Position numbers and translations under genes: made by a program | From: Alphaproteobacteria bacterium | GTDB lineage: Bacteria; Pseudomonadota; Alphaproteobacteria; Micropepsales; Micropepsaceae | Direction: 5' to 3' | Length of the DNA stretch: 8,444 bases | Assembly (NCBI GenBank): GCA_015654715.1 | Contig: JAATGK010000177.1 | Coordinates: forward strand, 1 to 8,444 | In this document: in pieces, positions 1-6,458 of the stretch | Layout of the letters: the number at the start of each line of letters is the position of its first letter | How positions within the stretch are numbered: the stretch's first letter is position 1 | The notes under the pieces: model-generated | What the model was told of the DNA's origin: nothing | The model's input: only the letters and a program-made list of their open reading frames with translations | The model's database searches: none

Positions 1-943
1 ACTGGCACATCTGCAGGGTAATCGCCGCTTTAAAGGCGAGCGGCAGACGGCTCGCCCACACCGTCGGCAGCAGCTTTCTGGCGCATTGGGCATGACCTTT
101 GGTCCAGCGCGCCTGCTGCGCCCGCCAAGCCGCCGCGGTTTCCGGCAATTCGCCCGGGGCTACGACATCGCTGACGAAGGCGCCGCGCCAGCCCTTAAGG
201 GCACAGCGAATGGAAAGGTCGAGGTCTTCGGTCAAGGTATCGCCGGTCCAGCCGCCGGCATTTTCGATCGCCTCGCGCCGCCACACACCGGCGGTGCCGT
301 TGAACGACATCGGCAATCCGGCGCGGAACCGGGCTTCCTGTTCGACCGCGAAATGGGAATCGAGCAAAAGCCCTTGGGTGCGCGTCAGCCAGTTGGTTTC
401 GCGATTGGCATGGCCCCAGCGCGCCTGCACGAAGCAAAGGCCGTTGTCGGCGACCAGTGCCGGAACCGTTGCCTTGAGGAAATCGGGCGCGGGCGCGAAA
501 TCGGCATCGAACACGGCGACGAACGGCGCGTCGGAATGGCTGAGGCCGAAGGCAAGATTGCCGGCCTTGAAGCCGCTGCGGTCGCCGCGCTTCATCACCT
601 TTATGTCGGTGCCGGGCGGCACGGCCGCGAGAATGGCACGTTCCAGCTCGGCATGGGTTTCGGCATCGCCGTCGTCGAGCACCTGGATATGCAGCTTGTC
701 GGCGGGCCAATCGAAATGGGCGGCCGCAGTCGCCACGCGCACGGCCAGCGCACCTTCATTGCGCACCGGCAACTGCACCAGCACATCGGGCAGGGCTTCA
801 TCAGGCAAATGCGGGCGGCGCAACGCCAGCGCCGGTTTGAACAAGCGGCAAAAGCCCAGCACCACAAGCTGGGCCGAGAGCAGAGCCAACAGCACCAATA
901 CAGCCGCTAAAGCGTATTGGAGAATCAGCGACAGGTCTGACAT
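1..943 (-). CDS. Family 2 glycosyltransferase, processive/cellulose-synthase-like, membrane anchored (3' end beyond window)
   Basis: The reading frame is open from the ATG at 943 to the window edge, giving the first 314 residues; the C-terminus is missing. Residues about 5-31 form a hydrophobic N-terminal membrane helix. The GT-A catalytic domain follows: the VQLPVRNE strand at 57-63, VLDDGD with Asp90-Asp91, DADF (metal/UDP-binding DxD) at 146-149, TEDLDL at 238-243 (the TED catalytic-base motif) and QQARW at 276-280, the Q(Q/R)xRW motif of processive beta-glycosyltransferases. Members of this group (CslA-like, bacterial cellulose/mannan/glucan synthase-like) polymerise NDP-sugars at the inner membrane and usually end in several further helices, which would lie left of position 1. 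The sugar and polymer cannot be told from sequence. A G-rich SD (956-961) lies 12 nt before the start, which is rather far. The gene is co-oriented with the ABC operon but separated by 234 bp, so it is probably a separate transcription unit. Confidence 0.88.
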   Translation of the reverse strand, partial: MSDLSLILQYALAAVLVLLALLSAQLVVLGFCRLFKPALALRRPHLPDEALPDVLVQLPVRNEGALAVRVATAAAHFDWPADKLHIQVLDDGDAETHAELERAILAAVPPGTDIKVMKRGDRSGFKAGNLAFGLSHSDAPFVAVFDADFAPAPDFLKATVPALVADNGLCFVQARWGHANRETNWLTRTQGLLLDSHFAVEQEARFRAGLPMSFNGTAGVWRREAIENAGGWTGDTLTEDLDLSIRCALKGWRGAFVSDVVAPGELPETAAAWRAQQARWTKGHAQCARKLLPTVWASRLPLAFKAAITLQMCQ

Positions 944-1177
944 GCGGACTTATCGTCCCCCATTACCGGTCTTAACCATGCCGCATGGTGGCGCGGCGCG
1001 CGCTTCTAATCTGTGAGGAATTTGTTACGCATGGCCCCAAATCGCAAGGGGTTCAGGGTTGTTTTGCTACCGATGTAATCGTGATAGCGAATCGCAAGAG
1101 CCCCCTTTTGCGCCCCGGCCAGGGGTGCTGCGGCAAACCGCGCCGCCGGCGGCCTTAATTGCCTTCAATCCCACACT
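944..1177. other. Intergenic region between ABC permease gene and glycosyltransferase gene
   Basis: No gene is seen here. Nearest the permease stop there are GC-rich self-complementary stretches: a 12-bp perfect palindrome GCCGCCGGCGGC at 1142-1153, and CCCC/GGGG arms around 1113-1124. None is followed by a T-run on the minus strand, so an intrinsic terminator is not supported, though RNA structure at the operon end is likely. An imperfect palindrome at 1066-1088 (GCTA...TAGC around CGAT-GTA-ATCG) and a short palindrome at 975-989 (ACCATGC-C-GCATGGT) lie upstream of the glycosyltransferase start and might be regulatory. No convincing -35/-10 pair was found. Confidence 0.4.
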
Positions 1178-2317
1178 CTAATCAAGGGTTTGGCGGAAGC
1201 GCAGCACGGCGATCGTCCCGGCAGCGAACAAAAAGAGAATCATCGGCCAAATATCCGGCCAGATTTCGACCATGCCGTTACCTTTGAGCAGGATGCCGCG
1301 GACGATGCGCAGGTAATGGGTGATCGGCAGCACCTCGCCGACCCATTGGGCCCACTCAGGCATGCCGCGGAACGGGAAGGCAAAGCCGGAGAGCAGGATC
1401 GAGGGCATGAAGAAGAAGAAGGTCATCTGCATCGCCTGCATCTGGTTGGTGGCGATGGTCGAGATGGTGTAGCCGACCGCCAAGAGGGCAGTGATGAACA
1501 CGGTCCCGGCGAACACCAAAAGGCCGTAAGAACCGATCATCGGCACATGGAAGACGAGCCTGGCAACCGACAGAATCAGAGCGGCCTGGAAGGCGCCGAC
1601 GAAGATATTGGGCGTGATCTTGCCGACCATGATCTCGAACGGGCGCGTCGGCATGGCGAGCAGGTTTTCATAAGTGCCGCGCTCGCGCTCGCGCGTCAGC
1701 ACGATGGAGGTCGCCATCACCATGGTCATGGTGAGGATAATGCCGAGCAGGCCCGGCACCACATTGTATTGGGTGTTGGCTTCGGGGTTGTAGAGATTGT
1801 GCACCACGACGTTGAAGGCGGCAGGTTGGGCGGCGCGCGCCGCTAAGGGACCGACGAGATCATCGCGCAGCGCCGTGGTGGCGAGGCCCAAAACGGCCGA
1901 AGTGGCATAAGAGCCTGCGGCCGGGTCGGTAGCATCGGCTTCAACGAGCAGGTTCGGCGCCGCCCCGCGCACCAGGTCGCGGGAAAAATTGGCCGGGATT
2001 TCGATGGCGAAGGCGACCCGGTTTTCCGCCAGCATCTGGCGGGCCTCGGGCCGCGAGGCGGTGGCTTTGACGATGGCGAAATAGCTCGAATTGTTGAGGC
2101 CCGCGATCATCGAATCGGCAAACGGCCCGGGGTCGGAGACCACGATCACCGTCGGCAAATGGCGCGGCACCATGTTGATGGCATAGCCGAACAGGAACAA
2201 TTGCATCAGCGGAATGCCGATCAGCATGCCGATGGTCATGCGATCGCGGCGCATCTGGAGGAATTCCTTGCCCAGCATGGCAGCGACGCGATGGATGGTG
2301 AAGCGGTGGCCGGTCAT
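1178..2317 (-). CDS. ABC-2 type transporter permease (YbhS/YbhR/YhhJ-like)
   Basis: This 379-residue integral membrane subunit is of usual length for the family. It has a cytoplasmic amphipathic start with KEFLQMRRDR (17-26), a first membrane helix at about 28-49, a large periplasmic domain at about 50-185, then five helices near 187-207, 238-258, 264-288, 294-316 and 356-373. The RERERGTYENLLAMP segment (209-223) after helix 2 is the conserved cytoplasmic coupling region of ABC-2 permeases, and the LPITHYLRIVRG motif (330-341) is also typical. It should form the membrane channel of an exporter with the upstream ATPase. Since only one permease gene is present, a homodimer is inferred. Its ATG overlaps the ATPase stop in an ATGA (2314-2317), so translation is probably coupled. 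It is the last gene of the four-gene operon. The exported substrate is unknown; E. coli relatives are linked to drug and cation efflux, which is only a guide. Confidence 0.93.
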   Translation of the reverse strand: MTGHRFTIHRVAAMLGKEFLQMRRDRMTIGMLIGIPLMQLFLFGYAINMVPRHLPTVIVVSDPGPFADSMIAGLNNSSYFAIVKATASRPEARQMLAENRVAFAIEIPANFSRDLVRGAAPNLLVEADATDPAAGSYATSAVLGLATTALRDDLVGPLAARAAQPAAFNVVVHNLYNPEANTQYNVVPGLLGIILTMTMVMATSIVLTRERERGTYENLLAMPTRPFEIMVGKITPNIFVGAFQAALILSVARLVFHVPMIGSYGLLVFAGTVFITALLAVGYTISTIATNQMQAMQMTFFFFMPSILLSGFAFPFRGMPEWAQWVGEVLPITHYLRIVRGILLKGNGMVEIWPDIWPMILFLFAAGTIAVLRFRQTLD

Positions 2318-3282
2318 CGGGGAACTCCGGTGCTGTCCTTCGCGGTGGTTTCCTGAAGCTGGATGAAAACGTCTTCCAGACTGGCTTCAGTTTCCTTGAT
2401 GACCAGCTTGGGATCGCTGCGGAACGGGGCGAGCGCGCGCTCGAGCAGGCTCCGGTCATAGCCGGAGATGTGCAGCAGCGCGCCGAAGAAGGCGACCGAC
2501 TGTACCCCCGGCTGGCCCTTCAGCTTGTCGACCAGCGGGCGAACGTTGTCGCCTGCGATGGTGAAGGTGATGAGGCCGGATTGCTTGATGATGTCGGCCA
2601 CCGTACCGCGCGCCACCAGATTGCCGGCGCTGATGAAGACGATCTGATCGCAGCGTTCGGCCTCGTCCATATAATGGGTGGAGACCAAAACGGTGATGCC
2701 TTCGCTCGCCAGGGCGTGAATCTCGTTCCAGAAATCGCGCCGGGCTTTGGGGTCGACGCCGGCGGTGGGCTCGTCGAGGAGGAGCAGCCTCGGCGAATGC
2801 AGGGTGCAAGCGGCCAGCGCCAAGCGCTGTTTCCAGCCGCCGGAGAGTTCGCCGGCAAGCTGCTTCTGGCGTTTCGTCAGACCGAGCTTTTCGAGCGTGG
2901 CGTCGACCAGTTGGCGCCGGTTTGGCAGGCCGTAGACGCGGGCGACGAATTCGAGATTCTCGCGAATGGAAAGATCCTCCCAGAAGCTGAACTTCTGGGT
3001 CATGTAGCCGGTCTCGCGCTTGATCTCGTCGGTCTGAGTGCGGAAGTCATAGCCTAGACAGGTGCCGTCCCCGGCATCGGCCGTAAGCAGTCCGCACAAC
3101 ATGCGGATGGTGGTGGTTTTGCCCGAGCCATTGGGCCCGAGGAAGCCCCACACCTGGCCTTCCGGTATGGCGATATCGATGCCATTGACCGCGATTTTCT
3201 TGCCGAAGTGCTTGGTGAGCTTGTGAACGTCGATGGCCATGGCCGATCCACTGGCACGCGATGGCTCGGAGTGGTCCGTCAT
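2314..3282 (-). CDS. ABC exporter ATPase subunit (single NBD, YbhF-like)
   Basis: This 322-residue nucleotide-binding protein couples ATP hydrolysis to export through the adjacent permease. Visible motifs, in order, are Walker A GPNGSGKT (49-56), Q-loop Gln96 in YMTQKFS, signature LSGGWKQR (146-153), Walker B LLLLDEP (166-172) with catalytic Glu171, D-loop GVDP (175-178) and switch His203 in STHYMDE. The approximately 100-residue C-terminal extension ends in ASLEDVFIQL, common in ABC-2 exporter ATPases. E. coli YbhF carries two NBDs; this one has a single NBD, so two copies per transporter are inferred. The start at 3282 is chosen because it makes a 4-nt ATGA overlap with the upstream lipoprotein gene; Met15 (MAIDVHKL) is an alternative that would trim a non-conserved N-terminus. 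Confidence 0.95.
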   Translation of the reverse strand: MTDHSEPSRASGSAMAIDVHKLTKHFGKKIAVNGIDIAIPEGQVWGFLGPNGSGKTTTIRMLCGLLTADAGDGTCLGYDFRTQTDEIKRETGYMTQKFSFWEDLSIRENLEFVARVYGLPNRRQLVDATLEKLGLTKRQKQLAGELSGGWKQRLALAACTLHSPRLLLLDEPTAGVDPKARRDFWNEIHALASEGITVLVSTHYMDEAERCDQIVFISAGNLVARGTVADIIKQSGLITFTIAGDNVRPLVDKLKGQPGVQSVAFFGALLHISGYDRSLLERALAPFRSDPKLVIKETEASLEDVFIQLQETTAKDSTGVPR

Positions 3283-4106
3283 AACGGGTCCACATCGACG
3301 GGCTGGCCGGGATTGAGCTTGAGGCCGCCCTGGCTGCGCGCCTCCACCTTAAACACCATCTGATTGCGGCTCTGGTTCGAGAAGATCACCGGCGGGGTGT
3401 ATTCCTCCTGGCTGGCGATGAAGGCGACGGTGGCGATAATGGCGTCGCTGCAGCCGTCGCAGTGGATTTTCACCTTCTGGCCCAGCTTGATGTGCGCGAA
3501 CTCGGGTTCCGGCACGAAGAAGCGGACATAGACGTTTTCCGGCGGCAGGACCGACACCACTGGGGTTTGAACGGGGGCATATTCGCCCTGGCGGAAATAG
3601 ACGTCTTGCACCCGTCCGGTGGTCAGCGCGATCACTTGGCGCTGCGACAACTGGTAGGCGGCGCCCGAAAGCGTTGCCTTGGCCTGGGCTTCGGAGGCAT
3701 CGATCGCCGCCACTTGCGCCACCGCCGAATCGTAAGCGGATTTGGCTTGGTCGTAAGCCTGCTTCGACGTTGCCGTGCTGGCCAAGAGTCCCTTTTGGCG
3801 AATGAGCTGGCGCCGCGCGAGATCGAGATTGGCCTCGGCTTCGGCGCGCTGGCCTTGGGCTTGGGCGATTTGCGCCTCGGCTTGGTCGCGGGTCGCGGTC
3901 TGGCTGGTGTTGTCGAGCACAAAGAGCAGGTCGCCCTTCTTGACCCAATCGCCGCGCTTGACCTTGACCTCGGTCAGCCAGCCGGCCAGCGGGGCGGCGA
4001 TAAAGGCGGTGTCGCCTTCGGCATAGCCGAGCCATTGGCCCTCGTGCGGCTTCTCGCAACCGGCCAGGAGCAGCAGCAGCGCCAGTCCGAACGGCTTGAC
4101 GTTCAT
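3279..4106 (-). CDS. HlyD/membrane-fusion-type periplasmic adaptor, lipoprotein form (YbhG-like)
   Basis: This 275-residue adaptor probably links the ABC exporter to the cell envelope. The start at 4106 is preferred over an upstream ATG at 4151: it overlaps the TetR stop as ATGA, and it begins a signal peptide ([17 protein letters not shown]) with lipobox LAGC and lipidated Cys17. The upstream start would put 15 extra charged residues before the signal. After the signal come a biotinyl-lipoyl-like half domain (about 28-68, with [18 protein letters not shown]), an Ala/Gln-rich alpha-helical coiled-coil hairpin (about 69-157), the returning lipoyl half (about 158-188) and a beta-barrel (about 190-255) with CDGC (216-219) and EYTPPV (235-240), which I recall as typical of this adaptor subgroup. 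YbhG-type proteins are often described with an N-terminal signal or anchor; here anchoring is by lipid. Residue +2 after the Cys is Glu, so inner- or outer-membrane sorting is unclear. Second gene of the operon. Confidence 0.9.
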   Translation of the reverse strand: MNVKPFGLALLLLLAGCEKPHEGQWLGYAEGDTAFIAAPLAGWLTEVKVKRGDWVKKGDLLFVLDNTSQTATRDQAEAQIAQAQGQRAEAEANLDLARRQLIRQKGLLASTATSKQAYDQAKSAYDSAVAQVAAIDASEAQAKATLSGAAYQLSQRQVIALTTGRVQDVYFRQGEYAPVQTPVVSVLPPENVYVRFFVPEPEFAHIKLGQKVKIHCDGCSDAIIATVAFIASQEEYTPPVIFSNQSRNQMVFKVEARSQGGLKLNPGQPVDVDPL

Positions 4107-4756
4107 AGCGTTGGTCCTTCCGGGGCCAGGCCCTTGAAGAAGACGTCGCATTGGGTGGCGAGATATTCGGTATAGTTGAAGGTGCGGTCCGAGGTCTTCT
4201 CAAAGGTCGTGTGCCAGACCAGACACATCAGCACCGGTGCCATCGCCAGTTTGGCGATGTGATCGATCGGAAGGGCACGGATTTCGCCGCGCGCGATGGC
4301 TTTGGCGATGACGGCCGACAGCATGTCCGTCGCCTTTTCGATCACTTCCTCGCGCCAGAAACGGGCCAATTCCGGGAAGTTGCCGCTTTCGCCGATGATG
4401 ATCTTGGGCAGCACCGCTACGTCGCTCTGAAGCACGCACTCGAAGAAGCGGGCGTAGAAGAATTTGAGGAAATCGAAGGCGGACCCTTCGTACTTTTCGG
4501 CCTGCTCGGTCGCCAGGATCAGACTGTGGCCGACTTGCTCGCGGGCGAGCGATTTGAACACCTCCTCCTTCGATGGGAAGTAGAGGTAGATGGTGCCCTT
4601 GGTGACGCCCGCCTTGAGCGCGATGTCTTCCATGCGGGCGGCGGCGAATCCCTTTTCGGCGAACACGGCCATCGCCGCGTCCAGGATTTCCGCAGGGCGA
4701 GCCTGCTTGCGGCGTTGCCAGTGGCGTAAATGTCGTTCGGTAGTTGGTTTGTCCAT
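4103..4756 (-). CDS. TetR/AcrR-family transcriptional regulator of the ABC exporter operon (CecR-like position)
   Basis: This 217-residue protein has a TetR_N DNA-binding domain at about residues 21-67, with recognition helix sequence [17 protein letters not shown] (51-67), the family hallmark. The rest is an all-helical ligand/dimerisation domain with no recognisable specificity. It is the first gene of the operon, and its stop overlaps the start of the adaptor gene (ATGA, 4103-4106). Upstream lies a 14-bp perfect palindrome inside a plausible promoter, so autorepression relieved by a ligand (probably a substrate of the exporter) is inferred. Gene order regulator-adaptor-ATPase-permease matches E. 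coli cecR-ybhGFSR. No strong SD precedes the ATG; there is only an AGG 5 nt upstream, so a very short or leaderless transcript is possible. Confidence 0.93.
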   Translation of the reverse strand: MDKPTTERHLRHWQRRKQARPAEILDAAMAVFAEKGFAAARMEDIALKAGVTKGTIYLYFPSKEEVFKSLAREQVGHSLILATEQAEKYEGSAFDFLKFFYARFFECVLQSDVAVLPKIIIGESGNFPELARFWREEVIEKATDMLSAVIAKAIARGEIRALPIDHIAKLAMAPVLMCLVWHTTFEKTSDRTFNYTEYLATQCDVFFKGLAPEGPTL

Positions 4757-4763
4757 GACTGCC

Positions 4764-4793
4764 TATATAAGTTACTGACTAGTCAGTTAGCAA
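4764..4793 (-). promoter_or_regulatory. Candidate promoter of the TetR-ABC exporter operon
   Basis: Read on the minus strand, TTGCTA (4788-4793) is a fair -35 and TTATAT (4765-4770) or TATATA (4764-4769) a fair -10, with 17-18 bp between them. The spacer is almost exactly filled by the 14-bp palindrome. A start of transcription 6-8 nt after the -10 would fall at or just before the ATG at 4756, giving a leader of only a few bases. Hexamer matches are moderate (4 of 6 for TATATA), so the assignment is tentative. Confidence 0.5.
4774..4787. promoter_or_regulatory. Perfect 14-bp palindrome, probable TetR-family operator
   Basis: ACTGACTAGTCAGT reads identically on both strands and sits 18-31 nt upstream of the regulator's start codon. 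Short palindromes of this kind, close to the regulator's own promoter, are the usual TetR-family operators. Binding here would occlude both promoter hexamers. No second copy was noticed elsewhere in the window. Confidence 0.7.
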
Positions 4794-4952
4794 GTATGTG
4801 AATGCACAACCTCGGGGTGAAACCGGGCGCCTCGGCGAAGTTTCTGGAACGCCATGCGCGCCGAGTGATTATGTTACCGGCGGCGCTTGATGTAACCGAT
4901 GACGGAAAACGGGGGCAAAGACCGTTATTATGATCAGCGCAAGGAGACACCT

Positions 4953-5489
4953 ATGAGCCAGATTGCGAAGATTTCGGCGACGGCTGCGGCGGTTTTGCTG
5001 CTGGCGGCCTGCCAGACTCCGGCCAGCTATCAGCCACGCACACCCGACAGCCACACCGGCTATACCGATGAACAACTCGCCCAAAATCGCTGGCGGGTGA
5101 CCTTCACCGGCAATTCGGCGACCAAGCGCGAGACCGTGGAAAACTATCTGTTGCTGCGCTCGGCCGAAGTGGCGCTGAAAGCGAACTATCGCTGGTTCCT
5201 GTTCGACACCCGCGATACCAAGGCTGAGACCACGTATCAAAGCGATTTCGCCGGCTGGCCGGGATGGCGCGGCCGCGGCCGCTATTGGCATAGCTGGCCA
5301 TATGGCGGTGGCGGCTGGGGCGGCGTCGATACCGCCCATCCGATCACCTCGTATGAGGCCTATGCCGAGATCGTGCTACTCACCGACGACCAAGCCAAGG
5401 CCGAACCGCGTGCCATGGGCGCCCAAGACGTGCTCGATCACATCGGGCCCACAGCGCGGCCGCCGGAAACCTCAGCGCCGAAGCCATAA
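4953..5489 (+). CDS. Small lipoprotein, CC0125/CC1285-like family, function unknown
   Basis: The start at 4953 is set by a strong SD, AAGGAG at 4941-4946, 6 nt before the ATG. It also begins a signal peptide (MSQIAKISATAAAVLLLAAC) with lipobox LAAC and lipidated Cys20; an in-frame ATG at 4899 would bury the signal and lacks an SD. The mature protein of 178 residues (precursor) has the pattern I associate with the Caulobacter CC0125/CC1285 lipoproteins: a Tyr/Pro start, GYTDEQLAQNRWRVTFTGN (36-54), then VENYLLLRSAEVALK (62-76) and a beta-rich C-terminal part. Family assignment is from memory of this pattern. Residues 101-124 form a Gly/Trp/Tyr-rich loop, and the last 15 residues are Pro/Ala-rich and probably disordered. 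It is monocistronic and convergent with the tusA-like gene. A possible -10 TATTAT lies at 4926-4931, but no matching -35 was found. No biochemical role can be assigned. Confidence 0.85.
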   Translation: MSQIAKISATAAAVLLLAACQTPASYQPRTPDSHTGYTDEQLAQNRWRVTFTGNSATKRETVENYLLLRSAEVALKANYRWFLFDTRDTKAETTYQSDFAGWPGWRGRGRYWHSWPYGGGGWGGVDTAHPITSYEAYAEIVLLTDDQAKAEPRAMGAQDVLDHIGPTARPPETSAPKP

Positions 5490-5490
5490 A

Positions 5491-5570
5491 GCGCTTCCCG
5501 GAAAAGTGCCTGCGCGCGTTGCACGCTATTTTAGCACAGGCGTGCAGGGCGGCTTTCCGTCAGGAAGCGC
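5491..5570. repeat. Palindromic intergenic element between convergent genes (same family as the fabA-fabB repeats)
   Basis: The outer arms GCGCTTCC (5491-5498) and GGAAGCGC (5563-5570) are perfectly complementary. Inside them CGGAAAAG (5499-5506) faces CTTTCCG (5553-5559), leaving a one-base bulge on the left and a 3-nt bulge TCA (5560-5562) on the right. A nested stem TGCACGC/GCGTGCA (5520-5526 with 5540-5546) lies in the loop. Core and bulge position match the three hairpins at 7645-7808, while the outer arms and loop differ. The right arm overlaps the 3' end of the tusA-like gene, whose stop codon is the TCA bulge. Structure on both strands at a convergent junction suggests transcription termination or 3'-end protection, but no T-run is present. 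Confidence 0.75.
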
Positions 5571-5787
5571 GCAGCCAAAAGTGGGTTGTGTCGCCGTCGC
5601 GCCGGGTTTCGACAATCTCGAAGCCTTCGCGGCGGCACATGTGCGGCACATCGATATGCGCCAGCGGGTCATCGGCAATCACTTCGACGATTGTTCCGTG
5701 CGCGGATCGTGTTACCGCCCGCTTGGCCAGCAGCGCTGGAAGCGGGCATTTAAGGCCGGTCAGATCGAGCGTTTCATCGGCGGTCAT
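5560..5787 (-). CDS. TusA-like sulfur carrier / sulfurtransferase family protein
   Basis: This 75-residue protein has the TusA/SirA-family hallmark LTGLKCPLPALLAKRA near its N-terminus, with CPxP at Cys14-Pro17; Cys14 is the persulfide-carrying residue in this family. The remainder fits the beta-alpha-beta fold (GTIVEVIADDP at 31-41, ending FWLRAS). A second cysteine, Cys51 (HMCRREGF), is present. TusA proteins carry sulfur for tRNA thiolation, molybdenum cofactor or sulfur oxidation; no partner genes (tusBCD/E, dsr, moa) are seen here, so the role is open. The start at 5787 gives the usual length. A GTG at 5820 would make a GTGA overlap with the upstream hydrolase gene and an 86-residue product, but it lacks an SD. 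The gene follows the hydrolase gene by 29 nt and is probably co-transcribed. Its last codons and stop lie within the palindromic repeat. Confidence 0.87.
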   Translation of the reverse strand: MTADETLDLTGLKCPLPALLAKRAVTRSAHGTIVEVIADDPLAHIDVPHMCRREGFEIVETRRDGDTTHFWLRAS

Positions 5788-5816
5788 GGTGTTTTCTGCC
5801 TGATACGGAGACCACC

Positions 5817-6335
5817 TCACCCGAAGACAATCTCATCCGCTGTCTTTAACCGCGCATAGCGCCCGTTCCAGATGTGTTGGGTGTGGGCGATGATGGTGGC
5901 GGCGGGGAGGAGCTCGCTGTCGAAGGTGGTGTGGGCATCGGCGGCGACGGAGACGCGATAGCCGCGCTCGAAGGCCGAGCGGACGGTCGCATCGACGCAA
6001 TATTCGGTCTGCAGGCCGCAAATCACCAGGGCATCGATTCCGGCAGTCTTCAGCGTCGCGTCGAGGTCGGTCTGATAAAAACCGCTGCTGCGGCGTTTGA
6101 CCGTCACCGCCTCGCCGGCGAGCGGCGCCACGGCCGGGTGAAAGGGAAAACCGGGACCGTCGCGATCAAGTTCGTCGCCCGGCCCACCGTCGTGCTGGAC
6201 GAAGACCACCGGCACCTTGGCGGCACGGGCTCGCGCCATCAATCCGACGATGCGCGCCACAATCTCTTCGCCATGGAAGGGTTGTACCGCGCCAAACAGG
6301 CCTTGCTGCACGTCGATAACCATCAGTGCGAGCAT
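5817..6335 (-). CDS. Isochorismatase-like cysteine hydrolase family protein
   Basis: This 172-residue Rossmann-like hydrolase is of the isochorismatase/nicotinamidase superfamily. The putative catalytic triad is visible: Asp8 in MVIDVQQG, Lys80 in TVKRRSSGFYQT and Cys113 in GLQTEYCVDAT. The cis-peptide-type region before the Cys (ICGLQTEYCV) is typical. Members hydrolyse amides or vinyl ethers (nicotinamide, N-carbamoyl compounds, isochorismate), and the substrate cannot be assigned. The start at 6335 is chosen because GGAGGG (6343-6348, minus strand) lies 7 nt upstream and the protein then begins directly at strand 1; an upstream in-frame ATG at 6398 would add 21 residues with no homology-like character. 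The SD lies inside a perfect hairpin (separate entry). Followed 29 nt later by the tusA-like gene. Confidence 0.9.
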   Translation of the reverse strand: MLALMVIDVQQGLFGAVQPFHGEEIVARIVGLMARARAAKVPVVFVQHDGGPGDELDRDGPGFPFHPAVAPLAGEAVTVKRRSSGFYQTDLDATLKTAGIDALVICGLQTEYCVDATVRSAFERGYRVSVAADAHTTFDSELLPAATIIAHTQHIWNGRYARLKTADEIVFG

Positions 6336-6340
6336 AAGAA

Positions 6341-6374
6341 AACCCTCCGCGCCCCAAGATCGGAACGGAGGGTT
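6341..6374 (-). promoter_or_regulatory. Hairpin sequestering the hydrolase SD; may also act as irr terminator
   Basis: On the minus-strand transcript AACCCTCCG (6374-6366) pairs perfectly over 9 bp with CGGAGGGTT (6349-6341), leaving a 16-nt loop. The 3' arm contains the GGAGGG Shine-Dalgarno sequence of the isochorismatase-like gene and is followed by TTCTT and the ATG at 6335, so the stem closes over the ribosome-binding site. Stem plus the T-rich stretch also resembles a weak intrinsic terminator for irr, whose stop is 85 nt upstream. A second near copy of the 5' arm, AACCCTGCG (6393-6385), could pair with the same SD with one mismatch. Which role operates cannot be decided from sequence. 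Confidence 0.6.
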
Positions 6375-6458
6375 GTCCAGAACACGCAGGGTTCGCAAGC
6401 GACAAGACCACGCTCCCCGGGCAAAGCTGCCCCAGGGGTCAGGCCGCCGTGCGAATCC

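Noticed and set aside
86..1016. Long plus-strand open frames (274 and 305 codons) near the left edge
   Set aside because: They lie antisense to the glycosyltransferase, whose minus-strand frame shows all catalytic motifs and a membrane helix. The plus-strand translations are Arg/Gly/Ala-rich with no recognisable domain.
4107..4151. Upstream start for the membrane-fusion protein at 4151
   Set aside because: It would place charged residues before the lipoprotein signal and give a long overlap with the TetR gene. The ATG at 4106 gives the ATGA overlap seen at the other junctions.
1190..4729. Plus-strand open frames opposite the ABC operon (for example 1190-1846, 2470-3057, 3462-4175, 4151-4729)
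   Set aside because: These are mirror frames of high-GC coding sequence. The minus-strand products carry complete ABC, HlyD and TetR signatures joined by 4-nt overlaps.
4831..4865. CTCGGCG/CGCCGAG inverted repeat upstream of the lipoprotein gene
   Set aside because: It is only a 7-bp stem with a 21-nt loop and no T-run, and is expected by chance at this GC content.
4899..4952. Upstream in-frame ATG for the CC0125-like lipoprotein
   Set aside because: It has no SD and would bury the signal peptide. AAGGAG at 4941-4946 fits the start at 4953.
5788..5820. GTG start at 5820 for the tusA-like gene, with GTGA overlap
   Set aside because: It has no SD and adds 11 residues beyond the usual family N-terminus. 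It is kept only as an alternative because of the overlap.
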